From NCBI GenBank assembly GCA_023410645.1, contig JAEYPQ010000024.1, forward strand, positions 1 through 47,101: a DNA stretch of 47,101 nt, in the 5' to 3' direction. This stretch comes from Bacillota bacterium. GTDB lineage: Bacteria; Bacillota; Clostridia; TANB77; CAG-465. Made by a program: the position numbers and the translations under genes. The notes under the pieces are model-generated. The model was given only the letters and a program-made list of their open reading frames with translations. It was not told the origin of the DNA and ran no database searches. Every line of letters starts with the position of its first letter. The first letter of the stretch is position 1. Shown in pieces: positions 34,197 through 45,000 of the stretch.

Positions 34197-36326
34197 ATGG
34201 TATTAGAACTAAAAAATGTAGGAAAAAGTTTCAAAATTGGCAATAAGGAAGAATTTGTAGCTTTAGAAAATGTGAACTTTGCTTTTGAAAAAGGTGAGTT
34301 TGTTTCGATAGTTGGGCCATCTGGTAGTGGTAAATCAACTTTATTAAATATAATTGCGGGACTTGATTTTCCAACAAGCGGTGAATTAATAATTGGTGAC
34401 AAAACTTCTAAAAAATTTAAGAAAAGAGATTGGGATTTGTATAGAAAAAATAATATTGGATTTGTTTTTCAAAATTTTAATCTAATTGAACATTTAACTG
34501 CACTTGAAAACGTTGAGATAGTTATGAATCTAATTGGACTTAGCTATTCAAAAAGACGTAAAAGAGCAATTGAATTATTAAAAGATGTTGGTCTTGAGAA
34601 GCATATAAATCATAGACCTTCAGAACTATCTGGTGGTCAAAAGCAAAGGGTGGCTATTGCAAGAGCATTAGCTAATGATCCAGATATAATTCTTGCAGAT
34701 GAACCAACAGGGGCACTTGATAGACACACAGGAACACAAATTATGGAGCTTATTAAACAAGTTGCAAAAGAAAAACTTGTTATAATGGTAACCCATAATA
34801 ATGAATTAGCACTTGAATACTCAAGTCGTATAATAAAAGTTAGAGATGGAAAAATTGAAAGTGATGCAGTAATAAAAGAAGAGAAAACAAATAGTATTGA
34901 ATCCACTTTAGCAAAGAAAGATAGTAGTATGTCATTTTTTGAGGCATTCAAATTATCACTTAGAAATATGTTAAAGAAAAAAGGAAGAGTTGCAATAACA
35001 ACAATTGCAGGTTGCATAGGTATTATAGGTTTTACTCTAATTACTGGTCTTGGTAATGGAGCTAATATTTATATTGATAAACAGCTTAATAAATTTGGAA
35101 CTGCTAATGTACTTGTATTGAATAAAAATATAACTGAGAAAAATGATAAAGGTGAAGATGAAATAACATTTACAAAAAATGAAAGTGATTATAATAAAGT
35201 TCTTCAAGATGATTTTGTTAAATCTAAAGTTGATACTATTAGAAAATATATTTCACTTGATGGTGCAAATATTATAGTACAAAATCAAAAATTAGATGAA
35301 GGAGAAGAAGCAAAAAAACATAATAATTTTAATGTATTTTCTCTTGCAGATGATAAAAATCTTGAATTTTTAAAAGAAAATGTAACAGGTAATATACCAA
35401 CTGAAGGAAAATATGAAGTATTAGTAAATCAAGATGTTGCAAGAAAATTGTTAAAAGATTTAGACAAGGATACTGAAAATATTGAAGATGTAATTGGTGA
35501 GAAAGTATCTTTATCAGTTAACTTACAAAATACAAATTTAAAGTTTGAAAAAGAATTTACTATTTCTGGAATTGTAAGTGAAATAGATTTAGGTATATCA
35601 AATTTATATTATAACTATAATGATGTAGAATCATGGACTAAAAGTATAGATATTCAAGGAAAAAGTTTGTATAATTATATTGCTGAAACAGTACCTGTAT
35701 ATGAGCTTGTAGTATCTGATGTAAATGATACTAAGGAAGTATCAGACTATATAAATGATGAGCAAAATGGTGGAACAGGTAAAATTTCATTAATGAATGC
35801 AACAAGTAAAAAAGAAGGATTTAGCTCAAATAATATAGCAATGGTAGTTAAAAATATATTCTCTCAACTTATATTGATGGCTCAAATTGTAATTAGTATA
35901 TTCATAATAATTGCACTTGTAGTATCTGCTATAATGACTTCAATTGTACTTTACTCAAGTATTGTAGAAAGAAAAGTAGAAATTGGAATAATAAAAGCCG
36001 TTGGTGGAAGAAATAAAGATGTAATTAGAATATTTGAAAGTGAAGCAATATTAATGGGAATATTCTCAGGTGTACTTGGAATAGTAGTTTCATTTATACT
36101 ATCACCAATATTAGAAAAAGTAATTTCAAATGCATTAAATTTGGACTTACCTGGAATTATAACTATACCAATTTCAACAGTACCATTTACTGAAAATATT
36201 ACATTCCCTTTTGCAACAATAATAGTTATTGTATTATTTAGTGCACTTGTATCTGCTTTTGCTGGATATTTCCCATCTAAAAAAGCAACTAAGATGCATG
36301 TAATAGATGCATTAAGAGATGAGTAA
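34197..36326 (+). CDS. MacB-type ABC transporter, fused ATPase and FtsX-like permease (first copy)
   Basis: A 709-aa fusion. The ATPase part (1-225) has Walker A GPSGSGKST (40-48), signature LSGGQ (144-148), Walker B with ILADEPTGALD (165-175) and a switch His in MVTHN. A permease follows with a first TM helix (about 262-285), a large extracytoplasmic domain (about 290-560) and three more helices near 563-590, 615-640 and 670-692. This is the LolD/MacB-like mechanotransmission architecture used in antimicrobial-peptide or lipoprotein handling, normally as a dimer. The next gene encodes a second such fusion and overlaps it, so a heterodimer is likely. No two-component system is adjacent. Confidence 0.93.
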   Translation: MVLELKNVGKSFKIGNKEEFVALENVNFAFEKGEFVSIVGPSGSGKSTLLNIIAGLDFPTSGELIIGDKTSKKFKKRDWDLYRKNNIGFVFQNFNLIEHLTALENVEIVMNLIGLSYSKRRKRAIELLKDVGLEKHINHRPSELSGGQKQRVAIARALANDPDIILADEPTGALDRHTGTQIMELIKQVAKEKLVIMVTHNNELALEYSSRIIKVRDGKIESDAVIKEEKTNSIESTLAKKDSSMSFFEAFKLSLRNMLKKKGRVAITTIAGCIGIIGFTLITGLGNGANIYIDKQLNKFGTANVLVLNKNITEKNDKGEDEITFTKNESDYNKVLQDDFVKSKVDTIRKYISLDGANIIVQNQKLDEGEEAKKHNNFNVFSLADDKNLEFLKENVTGNIPTEGKYEVLVNQDVARKLLKDLDKDTENIEDVIGEKVSLSVNLQNTNLKFEKEFTISGIVSEIDLGISNLYYNYNDVESWTKSIDIQGKSLYNYIAETVPVYELVVSDVNDTKEVSDYINDEQNGGTGKISLMNATSKKEGFSSNNIAMVVKNIFSQLILMAQIVISIFIIIALVVSAIMTSIVLYSSIVERKVEIGIIKAVGGRNKDVIRIFESEAILMGIFSGVLGIVVSFILSPILEKVISNALNLDLPGIITIPISTVPFTENITFPFATIIVIVLFSALVSAFAGYFPSKKATKMHVIDALRDE

Positions 36327-36339
36327 TAGGAGGCATACG

Positions 36340-38418
36340 ATGTTAAAAGTAGATATTAAATCAAAAATATATAAAATGAAAAATGAGGATTTTAAGGCAC
36401 TTGATAATGTAAAATTTGAAATAAAAAATAAAGGTATAGTTTGTATACTTGGTCCATCAGGTAGTGGAAAAACTACATTGATGAATATTATGGGTGCTCT
36501 TGATAGTGATTTTGATGGAGATATTATAATAAATGATAAATCTCTAAAAGAATTCAAGAGTAAAGATTTAGATAGCTATAGAAAAAATACAATAGGATTT
36601 ATATTTCAACAATTTTATCTTATAAATAAATTATCTGCATATGACAATGTAAATGTTGCATTAAATCTTTCAAATGCAAAAAATAAAAAAGAAAAGATAA
36701 TAGATTTATTAAAAAGTGTCGAGATGGAGAAATTTGCAAAAAGAAAAGTAAATGTACTATCTGGTGGACAAAAACAAAGAATAGCCATTGCTAGAGCCCT
36801 AGCTAATGATCCTGATATAATTCTTGCAGATGAACCAACAGGAGCACTTGATACAAAAATGAGTTTAGAAGTTATGGAGCTTCTAAAAAAACTGTCAAAA
36901 TCGAAACTTGTAGTAATTATAACACATTCACAAGAACTTGCTAATGAATATGCTGACTCAATTATAAAAATGGAAGATGGAAAAGTAATAAGTATTGAAG
37001 ATAATATAAAAGAAACTGAAGAAAAAAATGTTGATGTACAAGAAGAAAAGCAAGAAAATTTAAATAATAAACAATTTACTAAATCTTCTATGTCTTTTGG
37101 AAAAGCTTTTTTATACTCGCTAAAGAACCTTTCAAATAGAAAAGCAAGAACAATCGCAACCTCAATTGGTATGTCAATTGGTATAATAGGTGTTGGTCTT
37201 GCACTTGCACTTTCAAATGGAACTATGAATATTGCAAAATCACAAATTGAAAGTATGATGCCAACTAATATGTTAACTGTAACACACAAAGTAGCTGATG
37301 ATCAAAAACCTGTAAGAGATATGATGTCATCTGATGAAAGTTCGTTATTTACTTTTTCTGATGTTCAAAATTTAATGAATAAAAGTAATAATCTATCACA
37401 TTACTGGGCTGTTCCAACAGATGTAATGAGTGATTTCTTTAGTGAGGTTTCAATAACTAAAGCAAATGCTGAATCAACTGAGGTAGAAGGTTCATCTTTT
37501 TACACAATGAATGGATTTGAACCATATGAAAATATAGAAGGAAATCTAACACTTGGAAGAAATCCAGAAAATGAATATGAAACTGTTATTTCTTTAAATA
37601 CAGCAGAATATTTAATAAATGATAATAAAGATATGAAAATAAATGATCTTATTAATAAAGATATATATATGAAGTTTGGGCCAACTGCAAGTTATGGTCA
37701 AGAAAGCACAGAAAATAAAATATATACTTTTAAAATAGTAGGTATTACGTCAATTAATACAATGGGATATTCTACATATCAATATTCTATGGATACTTTG
37801 AAATTATATGAAGAAATATTTAGCAAGAAAAAAGAAGATATGAAGTTTTATCAAGTATATATGTATGTGGATAAAGATTTAAACACAGATGAAATAAAAG
37901 AAACAATAACTAATTTAAATAATAGTCAAGATAAGTTTAAAATTGAAGGTGCAGCTGAGTCAACATTATCTAATGTTCAAGTAGTATTAGATGTTATAAG
38001 AAATGTACTTATTGGATTTTCAAGTATTTCAATTGTAGTTGCAGTACTTATGATAGGTATAGTAATATTTATATCAGTAATTGAAAGAATATCAGAAATT
38101 GGTATACTAAGAGCAATTGGTGCAAGAAAAAAAGATATAAGAAATATATTTTTATCTGAAGCAGTAATAATTGGACTTTTATCAGGTATATTTGGTGTTG
38201 TTGTTACTAATGTTGCTTGTGTTGCAATAAATAAAATTGTGTCAAATATTCTACTTTCTTATGGTATGAATATAGGTGCTGTAAATATAGCTACTTTAAG
38301 TAATATAGCAGCAGCTTCTTTAATAATTGTTTGTGTAATATTATCTGCAATTGCTGGAATTATACCATCACTTAAAGCAGCAAAAATGGATCCTATTGTT
38401 TCACTTAGAAGAAGTTAA
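36340..38418 (+). CDS. MacB-type ABC transporter, fused ATPase and FtsX-like permease (second copy)
   Basis: A 692-aa fusion with the same plan as its neighbour: Walker A GPSGSGKTT (38-46), LSGGQ, ILADEPTGALD, a switch His in IITHS, then a first TM helix near 268-290, an extracytoplasmic domain, and three C-terminal TM helices. FtsX hallmarks such as EIGILRAIGARKKDIR are clear. ATG 36340 is chosen because TAGGAGG (36327-36333) lies directly upstream; an ATG at 36319 overlaps the previous gene and lacks a site. The extracytoplasmic domains of the two copies differ while the ATPases are alike, as expected for a heterodimer (inference). Confidence 0.93.
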   Translation: MLKVDIKSKIYKMKNEDFKALDNVKFEIKNKGIVCILGPSGSGKTTLMNIMGALDSDFDGDIIINDKSLKEFKSKDLDSYRKNTIGFIFQQFYLINKLSAYDNVNVALNLSNAKNKKEKIIDLLKSVEMEKFAKRKVNVLSGGQKQRIAIARALANDPDIILADEPTGALDTKMSLEVMELLKKLSKSKLVVIITHSQELANEYADSIIKMEDGKVISIEDNIKETEEKNVDVQEEKQENLNNKQFTKSSMSFGKAFLYSLKNLSNRKARTIATSIGMSIGIIGVGLALALSNGTMNIAKSQIESMMPTNMLTVTHKVADDQKPVRDMMSSDESSLFTFSDVQNLMNKSNNLSHYWAVPTDVMSDFFSEVSITKANAESTEVEGSSFYTMNGFEPYENIEGNLTLGRNPENEYETVISLNTAEYLINDNKDMKINDLINKDIYMKFGPTASYGQESTENKIYTFKIVGITSINTMGYSTYQYSMDTLKLYEEIFSKKKEDMKFYQVYMYVDKDLNTDEIKETITNLNNSQDKFKIEGAAESTLSNVQVVLDVIRNVLIGFSSISIVVAVLMIGIVIFISVIERISEIGILRAIGARKKDIRNIFLSEAVIIGLLSGIFGVVVTNVACVAINKIVSNILLSYGMNIGAVNIATLSNIAAASLIIVCVILSAIAGIIPSLKAAKMDPIVSLRRS

Positions 38419-38445
38419 TATACAAAAAGTTAGGAGCATAAAAGT

Positions 38446-38937
38446 ATGAGTATAAATGTTGTTTTAGTAGAACCAGAAATACCACAAAATACTGGAAATA
38501 TTGCAAGGACATGTGCTGCAATTGGCGCGACTCTTCATTTAGTAAAACCACTTGGCTTTGATATTTCAGAAAAAGCTGTAAGACGTGCAGGACTTGATTA
38601 TTGGGATAAGTTAGATATTATAGTTTATGAGAGTTTAGATGATTTTAAACAAAAAATTAAAACAGATGATTTTTACTTGCTAAGTACAAAGTCAAAAAAA
38701 TATTACACAGAGGTAAATTATACAAAAGATTCTTACATAATATTTGGACCAGAAAGTAGAGGACTTCCAGAGAGCTATATACTAGAAAATTTTGAACACG
38801 CAGTAAGGATTCCAATGAGGGAAAATCTAAGATCACTTAATTTATCAAATAGTGTAGCAATAGTTGCATATGAGGTCGAGAGACAAATTGATTTTTATAA
38901 CTTAGAAAAAGGAAGTAAATATTTCGATAAAAAGTAA
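38446..38937 (+). CDS. trmL: tRNA (cytidine(34)-2'-O)-methyltransferase TrmL
   Basis: SPOUT-class methyltransferase that 2'-O-methylates the wobble base of tRNA-Leu isoacceptors. The 163-aa length is typical. Motifs visible: VEPEIPQNTGNIART near the start, FGPESRGLP (motif 2) and IPMRENLRSLNLSNSVAI (motif 3, the knot). TAGGAG lies upstream. Probably read through from the ABC transporter genes 27 bp upstream, since no separate promoter is evident. Confidence 0.95.
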   Translation: MSINVVLVEPEIPQNTGNIARTCAAIGATLHLVKPLGFDISEKAVRRAGLDYWDKLDIIVYESLDDFKQKIKTDDFYLLSTKSKKYYTEVNYTKDSYIIFGPESRGLPESYILENFEHAVRIPMRENLRSLNLSNSVAIVAYEVERQIDFYNLEKGSKYFDKK

Positions 38938-38962
38938 AAATTAATAATATAAACAAAAATGT

Positions 38963-38997
38963 TAGAGTAACCAAAAAACAGGTTACTCTACTTTTTT
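38963..38997 (+). terminator. Intrinsic terminator after trmL
   Basis: TAGAGTAACC (38963-38972) pairs perfectly with GGTTACTCTA (38981-38990), followed by CTTTTTT. Confidence 0.92.
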
Positions 38998-39045
38998 ATG
39001 TAATTGTCTAAAATTGTCGAATAATGTAATGTTGATAATTTGTAA

Positions 39046-39074
39046 TTGACAAAATTCTACAAATATCGTAAAAT
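39046..39074 (+). promoter_or_regulatory. Promoter of the Rhs toxin operon
   Basis: Perfect TTGACA (39046-39051), a 17-bp spacer and TAAAAT (39069-39074), 22 bp before ATG 39097. Confidence 0.8.
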
Positions 39075-39096
39075 TTTTTCGATAGAGGTGGAATTT

Positions 39097-42000
39097 ATGT
39101 GTATAGGAAAATTTAATAAATTCATATTCTCAGTAGTTATAATTTCTATGATTCTTAACTTATTTCCTTTGAATATATTAGCAAGTGAAATATTTAATGA
39201 TGATAGTAATGATACTGTAACCGAAGAGAATATTGAAGTAAAAGATGAAGAAAAAGATGAAGAAAAAGAAGTAACAATAAAAGGTGAAATAATTGATGCT
39301 AGAGAAGAGAATGTGAAGAAATTCTTAAATAGTGATAATACAGTCACAGCCGCAATATATCCTTATCCTGTCCATTATATGAATAATAATAAATGGGAAG
39401 ATATCGATAATTCATTATCTGAGATAACAGATAATAATGGTAATAAGAAATTACAAAATAATCGTAACAATTATAAAGTTAGTTTTGAAAAAGAGATTGA
39501 AAATGAAAAAGTAGTTAGTGTAGAAAAAGATAATTATAAAGTAAGTTGGTCACTAGTTGGAGCAAATAAAGTGACTACAAAAAAGACAGATAACTCTAAT
39601 TTAAAAAATAAAAATAAGCAATTAAATAGTGAAGAAGAAACGTTAACTTTAGATAAGATAGGATCAAATGTTAAATATGAGAATGTATTTAAAAATGTTG
39701 ATTTAGAATATAACGTTATAGCAGATCAAATAAAGGAGAGTATAGTACTTAAAGATAAAGATTCTAAAAAAGATTTTAAATTTAAATTAGATGTAGGAAA
39801 TTTATATCCTAAATTAAATGATGATAATAGTATATCAATATATAAATCAAGTGAAGATGAAGAAGTTATATATACAATTCAGGCACCGTATATGTATGAT
39901 GCTAATACAGAATATTGTGATAAATTTCAAGTCAAACTTTACAAAGAAGAAAATGATTATTATTTAGAAATTATTCCAGATAAAGAATGGATTAATGCAG
40001 ATGAAAGAATCTATCCAATAGTAATAGATCCAACAATTGAAACTTCCCTAAAATATACTGCAATACAAGATACATTTATATATCCAACAGACTATAGTTA
40101 TAACGGTAGATATGATGCTCATATCTTAAGAGCAGGTAGTGGGATTGTAGGACCAAAAAGAACATTAATAAAGTTTGAACTACCAAAATTAGAAGCAGGA
40201 GATCAAGTAGTAGATGCAAGATTATGGCTATGTAACTATCCTGAAACATATGAATGGACTCCTACAACAAGACAAATACAATTAAATGTACATAGAATAA
40301 CAAAAGATTGGGCACAAGAGACAGCAAGTTGGTCTAACATGGCAGATAACAGTTATGACACAAGAGTATCTGATTATTTCATATATTCATACGATGCAAA
40401 TAATCCATTTAAGTTTAACTCTTGCAATGTAACTTCAATTGTAAAAGATTGGTATGTATCAGGTAATAATTACGGATTAATGTTAAAAGAGCCAACAGAA
40501 ACAGCAACTGGTCAAAATGAAGCATATTTCTTGTCAGCAAATACTAATTCTGTATATACAGAAGGAAGACCACAAGTAGTAATAACATATAGAAATGCAA
40601 CTGGAGTAGAAAACTATTGGAGTTATCATGAACAAGAAGTAGGTAGAGCAGGAGTTGGACAAGTAAATGACTATAATGGTAATTTAGTATTTACACATGC
40701 AGATGTACAAACACCAGGAGATAGAATGCCTGTAAGCTTGTATCATACATATAACTCAAATGATATAGGTGAAGATCTTGGATTTGGCAAAGGCTGGAGA
40801 TTAAATTTAAGTCAATCAGTTCAGTTAGTAAAGATATCAGAAACAGATTATGCTAAATATATAGATGAAGACGGTACAAGACACTATTTTGTAAAACAAG
40901 GAAGTACAAATACATACTTAGATGAGGATGGGCTTGGACTAAAATTAACTCTGAATGGTGACTCTACTTTTACAATGACAGACAAAAGTGATAACAAGTT
41001 AATATTTGCAAAGAAGATGGTAAATAATACTGAATTCTGGCATCTTCAACAAATAATAGATACAAGTGGAAACAAAACTACTATTTCATTTCTACAAAAT
41101 GATGGGTTTTTCTACATAAATAAAGTAACAGATGCAGCAGGTAGTACAGTAACTGTAAACTGGACAAATGGAAGAATATCATCAATAGTAGATCAAGATA
41201 ATAAAACAATATATTATAACTATGATTCAAATTGGAATCTAACAAGTATAACATATCCAGATGGTAAGAAATCAATATATACGTATACTTCAAATAGTTT
41301 AATTACAAGTGCGAAAAACATAGATAACTCACGTGTAGAATACAGTTATTATAATGTATCTCCATTTAGATTAAAGGAAATAAAAGAGTATAGTACAGAA
41401 AATGAGATTGGAAATAGTCTTACAATGTCATATGGAGAAAATACGACAACACTAGTAGATAATAAGAATAATAGTAATCTGTATAACTTCAATGACTTTG
41501 GAAATGCAACAAGTATAGCAGATTTTGGAAATCAAAAAGACACTTACTCTACTGCATATGGAAAGGCATTTAAATATGGAACAAGTGGAGGAGAGAAAAA
41601 TAAAATAAAGCTTGATTCAAAGCTATCAACAACTGTATCAAATTTATTAAGAAATCATGGTGCAGAACAAAATGGATACTGGGATTATGCAGTTTGGGGA
41701 ACAACAAGTGGAAGTGCAAGTACATCAAGTGAGGCAGGATATTCATCTCCAAAATCTTTAAAAGTAGTTAACGATACAGCAACTAATGATGCAAGAACAA
41801 TGTATGTACAAAAAGTTAATGCAACAAAAGGAAAAAAATATACGCTTTCAGCCCAGATAAAAACAAATATATCAGGAGAGGTTAATTCATATGGCTCTAA
41901 TATATTCATGTATTACACAAAATCAGATGGTACAAGAGTAGTTAAAGAAGCAGAATATATAAAACAAACATCTGATTGGACAAAACAAGTAGTTACAATA

Positions 42001-45000
42001 GATTATCCAAGTGATGCAACATCTGAATTAAATGTTGCAATAGGTATAGCAAATCAAAAAGGTACTGCATATTTTGACTCTTTACAACTAGAAGAGGGAG
42101 AGGTAGCAAATACATATAACTTAGTTGAAAATTCTTCATTTAGTCAAAGCTTAGATTATTGGGAGAAAAATGGAGATACCAATGGAAATGATACAATTGC
42201 TAATGTAAGTAATAATAATGTTGCAAAATTTACAGGTGAATACCAAAAGAATAAGATGTTTAAGCAAAATGTAAAAGTAAGTGGAAAAAGTGGTGATATA
42301 TTTAACATATCAGCATGGGTAAAAAACTTAGGTATTAGAAATGAGGGAAATAAAAGTTGTAGAATTTCTGTATGTCCACTTGGTACAGCAGGACAAGGAG
42401 ATTGGATAGATTTCCCAATAAATGCAGATAGTACAGCATGGCAATATTCATCAAATGAATTTACAGTAAAATATGATTACAATTCAATTGATGTATATTT
42501 AGTATTTTCTAATCAATCAAATGAAGCATATTTTGATAATATATCATTATTAAAAGACGATTTTGGACAAAGTTATACATATGATAAAAATGGAAATCTA
42601 ATATCATCACAAGATATGAATAAACAAAATTCAACAATACAGTACAATGGAAGAAATGAATTATTAAAGCAAACAGATGTAAATGGAGGAAGCTTCGTAT
42701 ATGAATATGATTCACAAGTAAAAAATAGATTAACATCTGCAATGAATAATTCGAAAATTAAATATACATTTGAATATGATCAATATGGAAATACAACTAG
42801 TACAAAGATAGATAACAAAGATAAAGTTTCAGCAAGTGTTGTAGCAGGAAAAACTTATTACATAAGATCAAAAAGTAGTGGTTTATATCTTGATGGGTAT
42901 TTAGGACTTACAGATAGCGGAACAAATGTTAATCAATATTATTTTAATGGCTTTGGTAGTCAGAAGTGGATTGCATATGATGCTGGTAATGGATATTATG
43001 GATTTAAATATGCCAATTCTACTGATAAGTCATTAGATTATAATGGTAAATTGCAAATATTTTCAACTAATTATTCAGAATTCCAACAATTTAAACTTAT
43101 TAAAAACATTGACGGTTCATTTAGAATTGTAAGTAGAAATAATGAAAATGATAATGCTCTTACAATAGTAAATAATAGTAAAGAGAAATTTGGAAAAATA
43201 TTGGAAGAGAAATTTGAAAACAAAGATAGTCAAAGTTTTTACTTTGAAGAGGTCGGAGTTGACAATTCAGAGGATAAATCAGTTGTTGAATCAGGAGAGG
43301 TCTTTTATATAAAATCGAAAAGTAGTAGTTTATATTTGGATTATATGAAAGATTCAAATGGAAGTAATTCTGATATAAATGGCAGAAAATTAGCCCAAGA
43401 AAATTTTACTGGTAATGATACTCAAAAATGGAGATTAATTAGAAAAAATAATGGAAGTTATAAATTAATACCAATTTCTAGCATTACTGGAAGAGCACTT
43501 GATTTAGATAGTGGAAGAAACGAAAATAATAATCCTGTACAAGTATATGATTACGTTCAAGATACTCCAAATCAAGAATGGAGGATATATAAGGAGGATG
43601 GAAATACATATAGTATAGGATCTGTAACAACAAATGGAACTAAAAGATTAACTGTAAAGAATAATTCAAATAATGCTGGTGAACAAATTGTAGTTTATGA
43701 GTATGGAGAAGCAGATAATCAAAAATGGTATTTAGAACCTGTAAATTCCGTTAATATTGAAGATGGAGCAACATATAAAATAAAAAGTAAAGCTAGTGGA
43801 TTATATTTAGGAATTATAAATAAACAGGATCAAAATGGACCACTTTTAAAACAATTAATAGACAATGCTCAAAATGGTGAGGAATGGAAATTTGTTGATT
43901 TAAAGAATGGATATTATAAAATTGTTGCCGCACATAGTAGTAGTGGTAGAGTTATAGAAGTAGCAGGTGGTATAAGTACAAATGGTACTAGTATTAAACA
44001 ATGGGAATGGAATGGAACAGAAGCACAACAATGGGAATTCGTACCTGTTGGAGACGGTTCATTTTCAATTAAACCAAGATTAATAAAAGGACGAAGTGCT
44101 TTAGATGTACCAGGAGGATTAAGTACACCTGAAAATACTCTACAAGTATATGACTCAAATAATACCACATCTCAGCATTTCTATATTGAAAAGGTTAGCA
44201 AGCCTACAAGTGAATATATAGAGTCAAAAGCAACATATAAAGAAAATGGAAGATTTGTAGATACAATAACAGACTCAATAGGAAATAAAGTAACATATAA
44301 TTATAACTTTGTAAATAATTCTGGATCAGGTACATTAAAAGAAACAATAGATGCAAAAGGAAACAAAACAAATTATGAATATGATAATTTGAATAGAATT
44401 ACAAAGACAGAACTTGTTGGACAGAATAATACATATACTAATTCTTATCAATATGACAATGACAAAATATCTAGTATAATACACAATGGATTTAATATAG
44501 ATTTCATCTATGATAATTTTGGTAATACAAAGCAAGTAAAAATAGCTGATCAAACATTAGTAACAAATAACTATGGAGCAAATAATGGAAACTTGCAAAG
44601 TGTACAATATGGAAATAATCAAACAATGTCATATGAGTATGATAGATTTAATAGAGTATCAAAGAAAACAGGAACAAATGGAACACAAGAATATATATAT
44701 GATGCGAAAGGAAATTTAGGAGTACAAAAAGATAATGTAAATAATATTACATATAGATATATTTATGATTTGGCAGATAGATTAGTAGAGATAAACAGTA
44801 CAGATAATTTTAAAGTAAATTATAGTTATGATAAAAATAGTAATATAAATAATATAAAATATAATTTATTATCCTTAAGTAATGAAATAAAATATTCATA
44901 CGATAATGATAATAAAATAACAAGTATTAAGTTAGATGAAAATAAATATGTAATGTATAATTATGATACTTTAAGTAGATTAAAAGAAAGAAAAATAACA

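Noticed and set aside
36615..37289. Long open frame on the reverse strand (224 codons) inside the second ABC transporter gene
   Set aside because: It lies wholly antisense to a clear ABC ATPase-permease gene, has no ribosome binding site and shows a Ser/Phe/Ile-rich composition typical of antisense frames.
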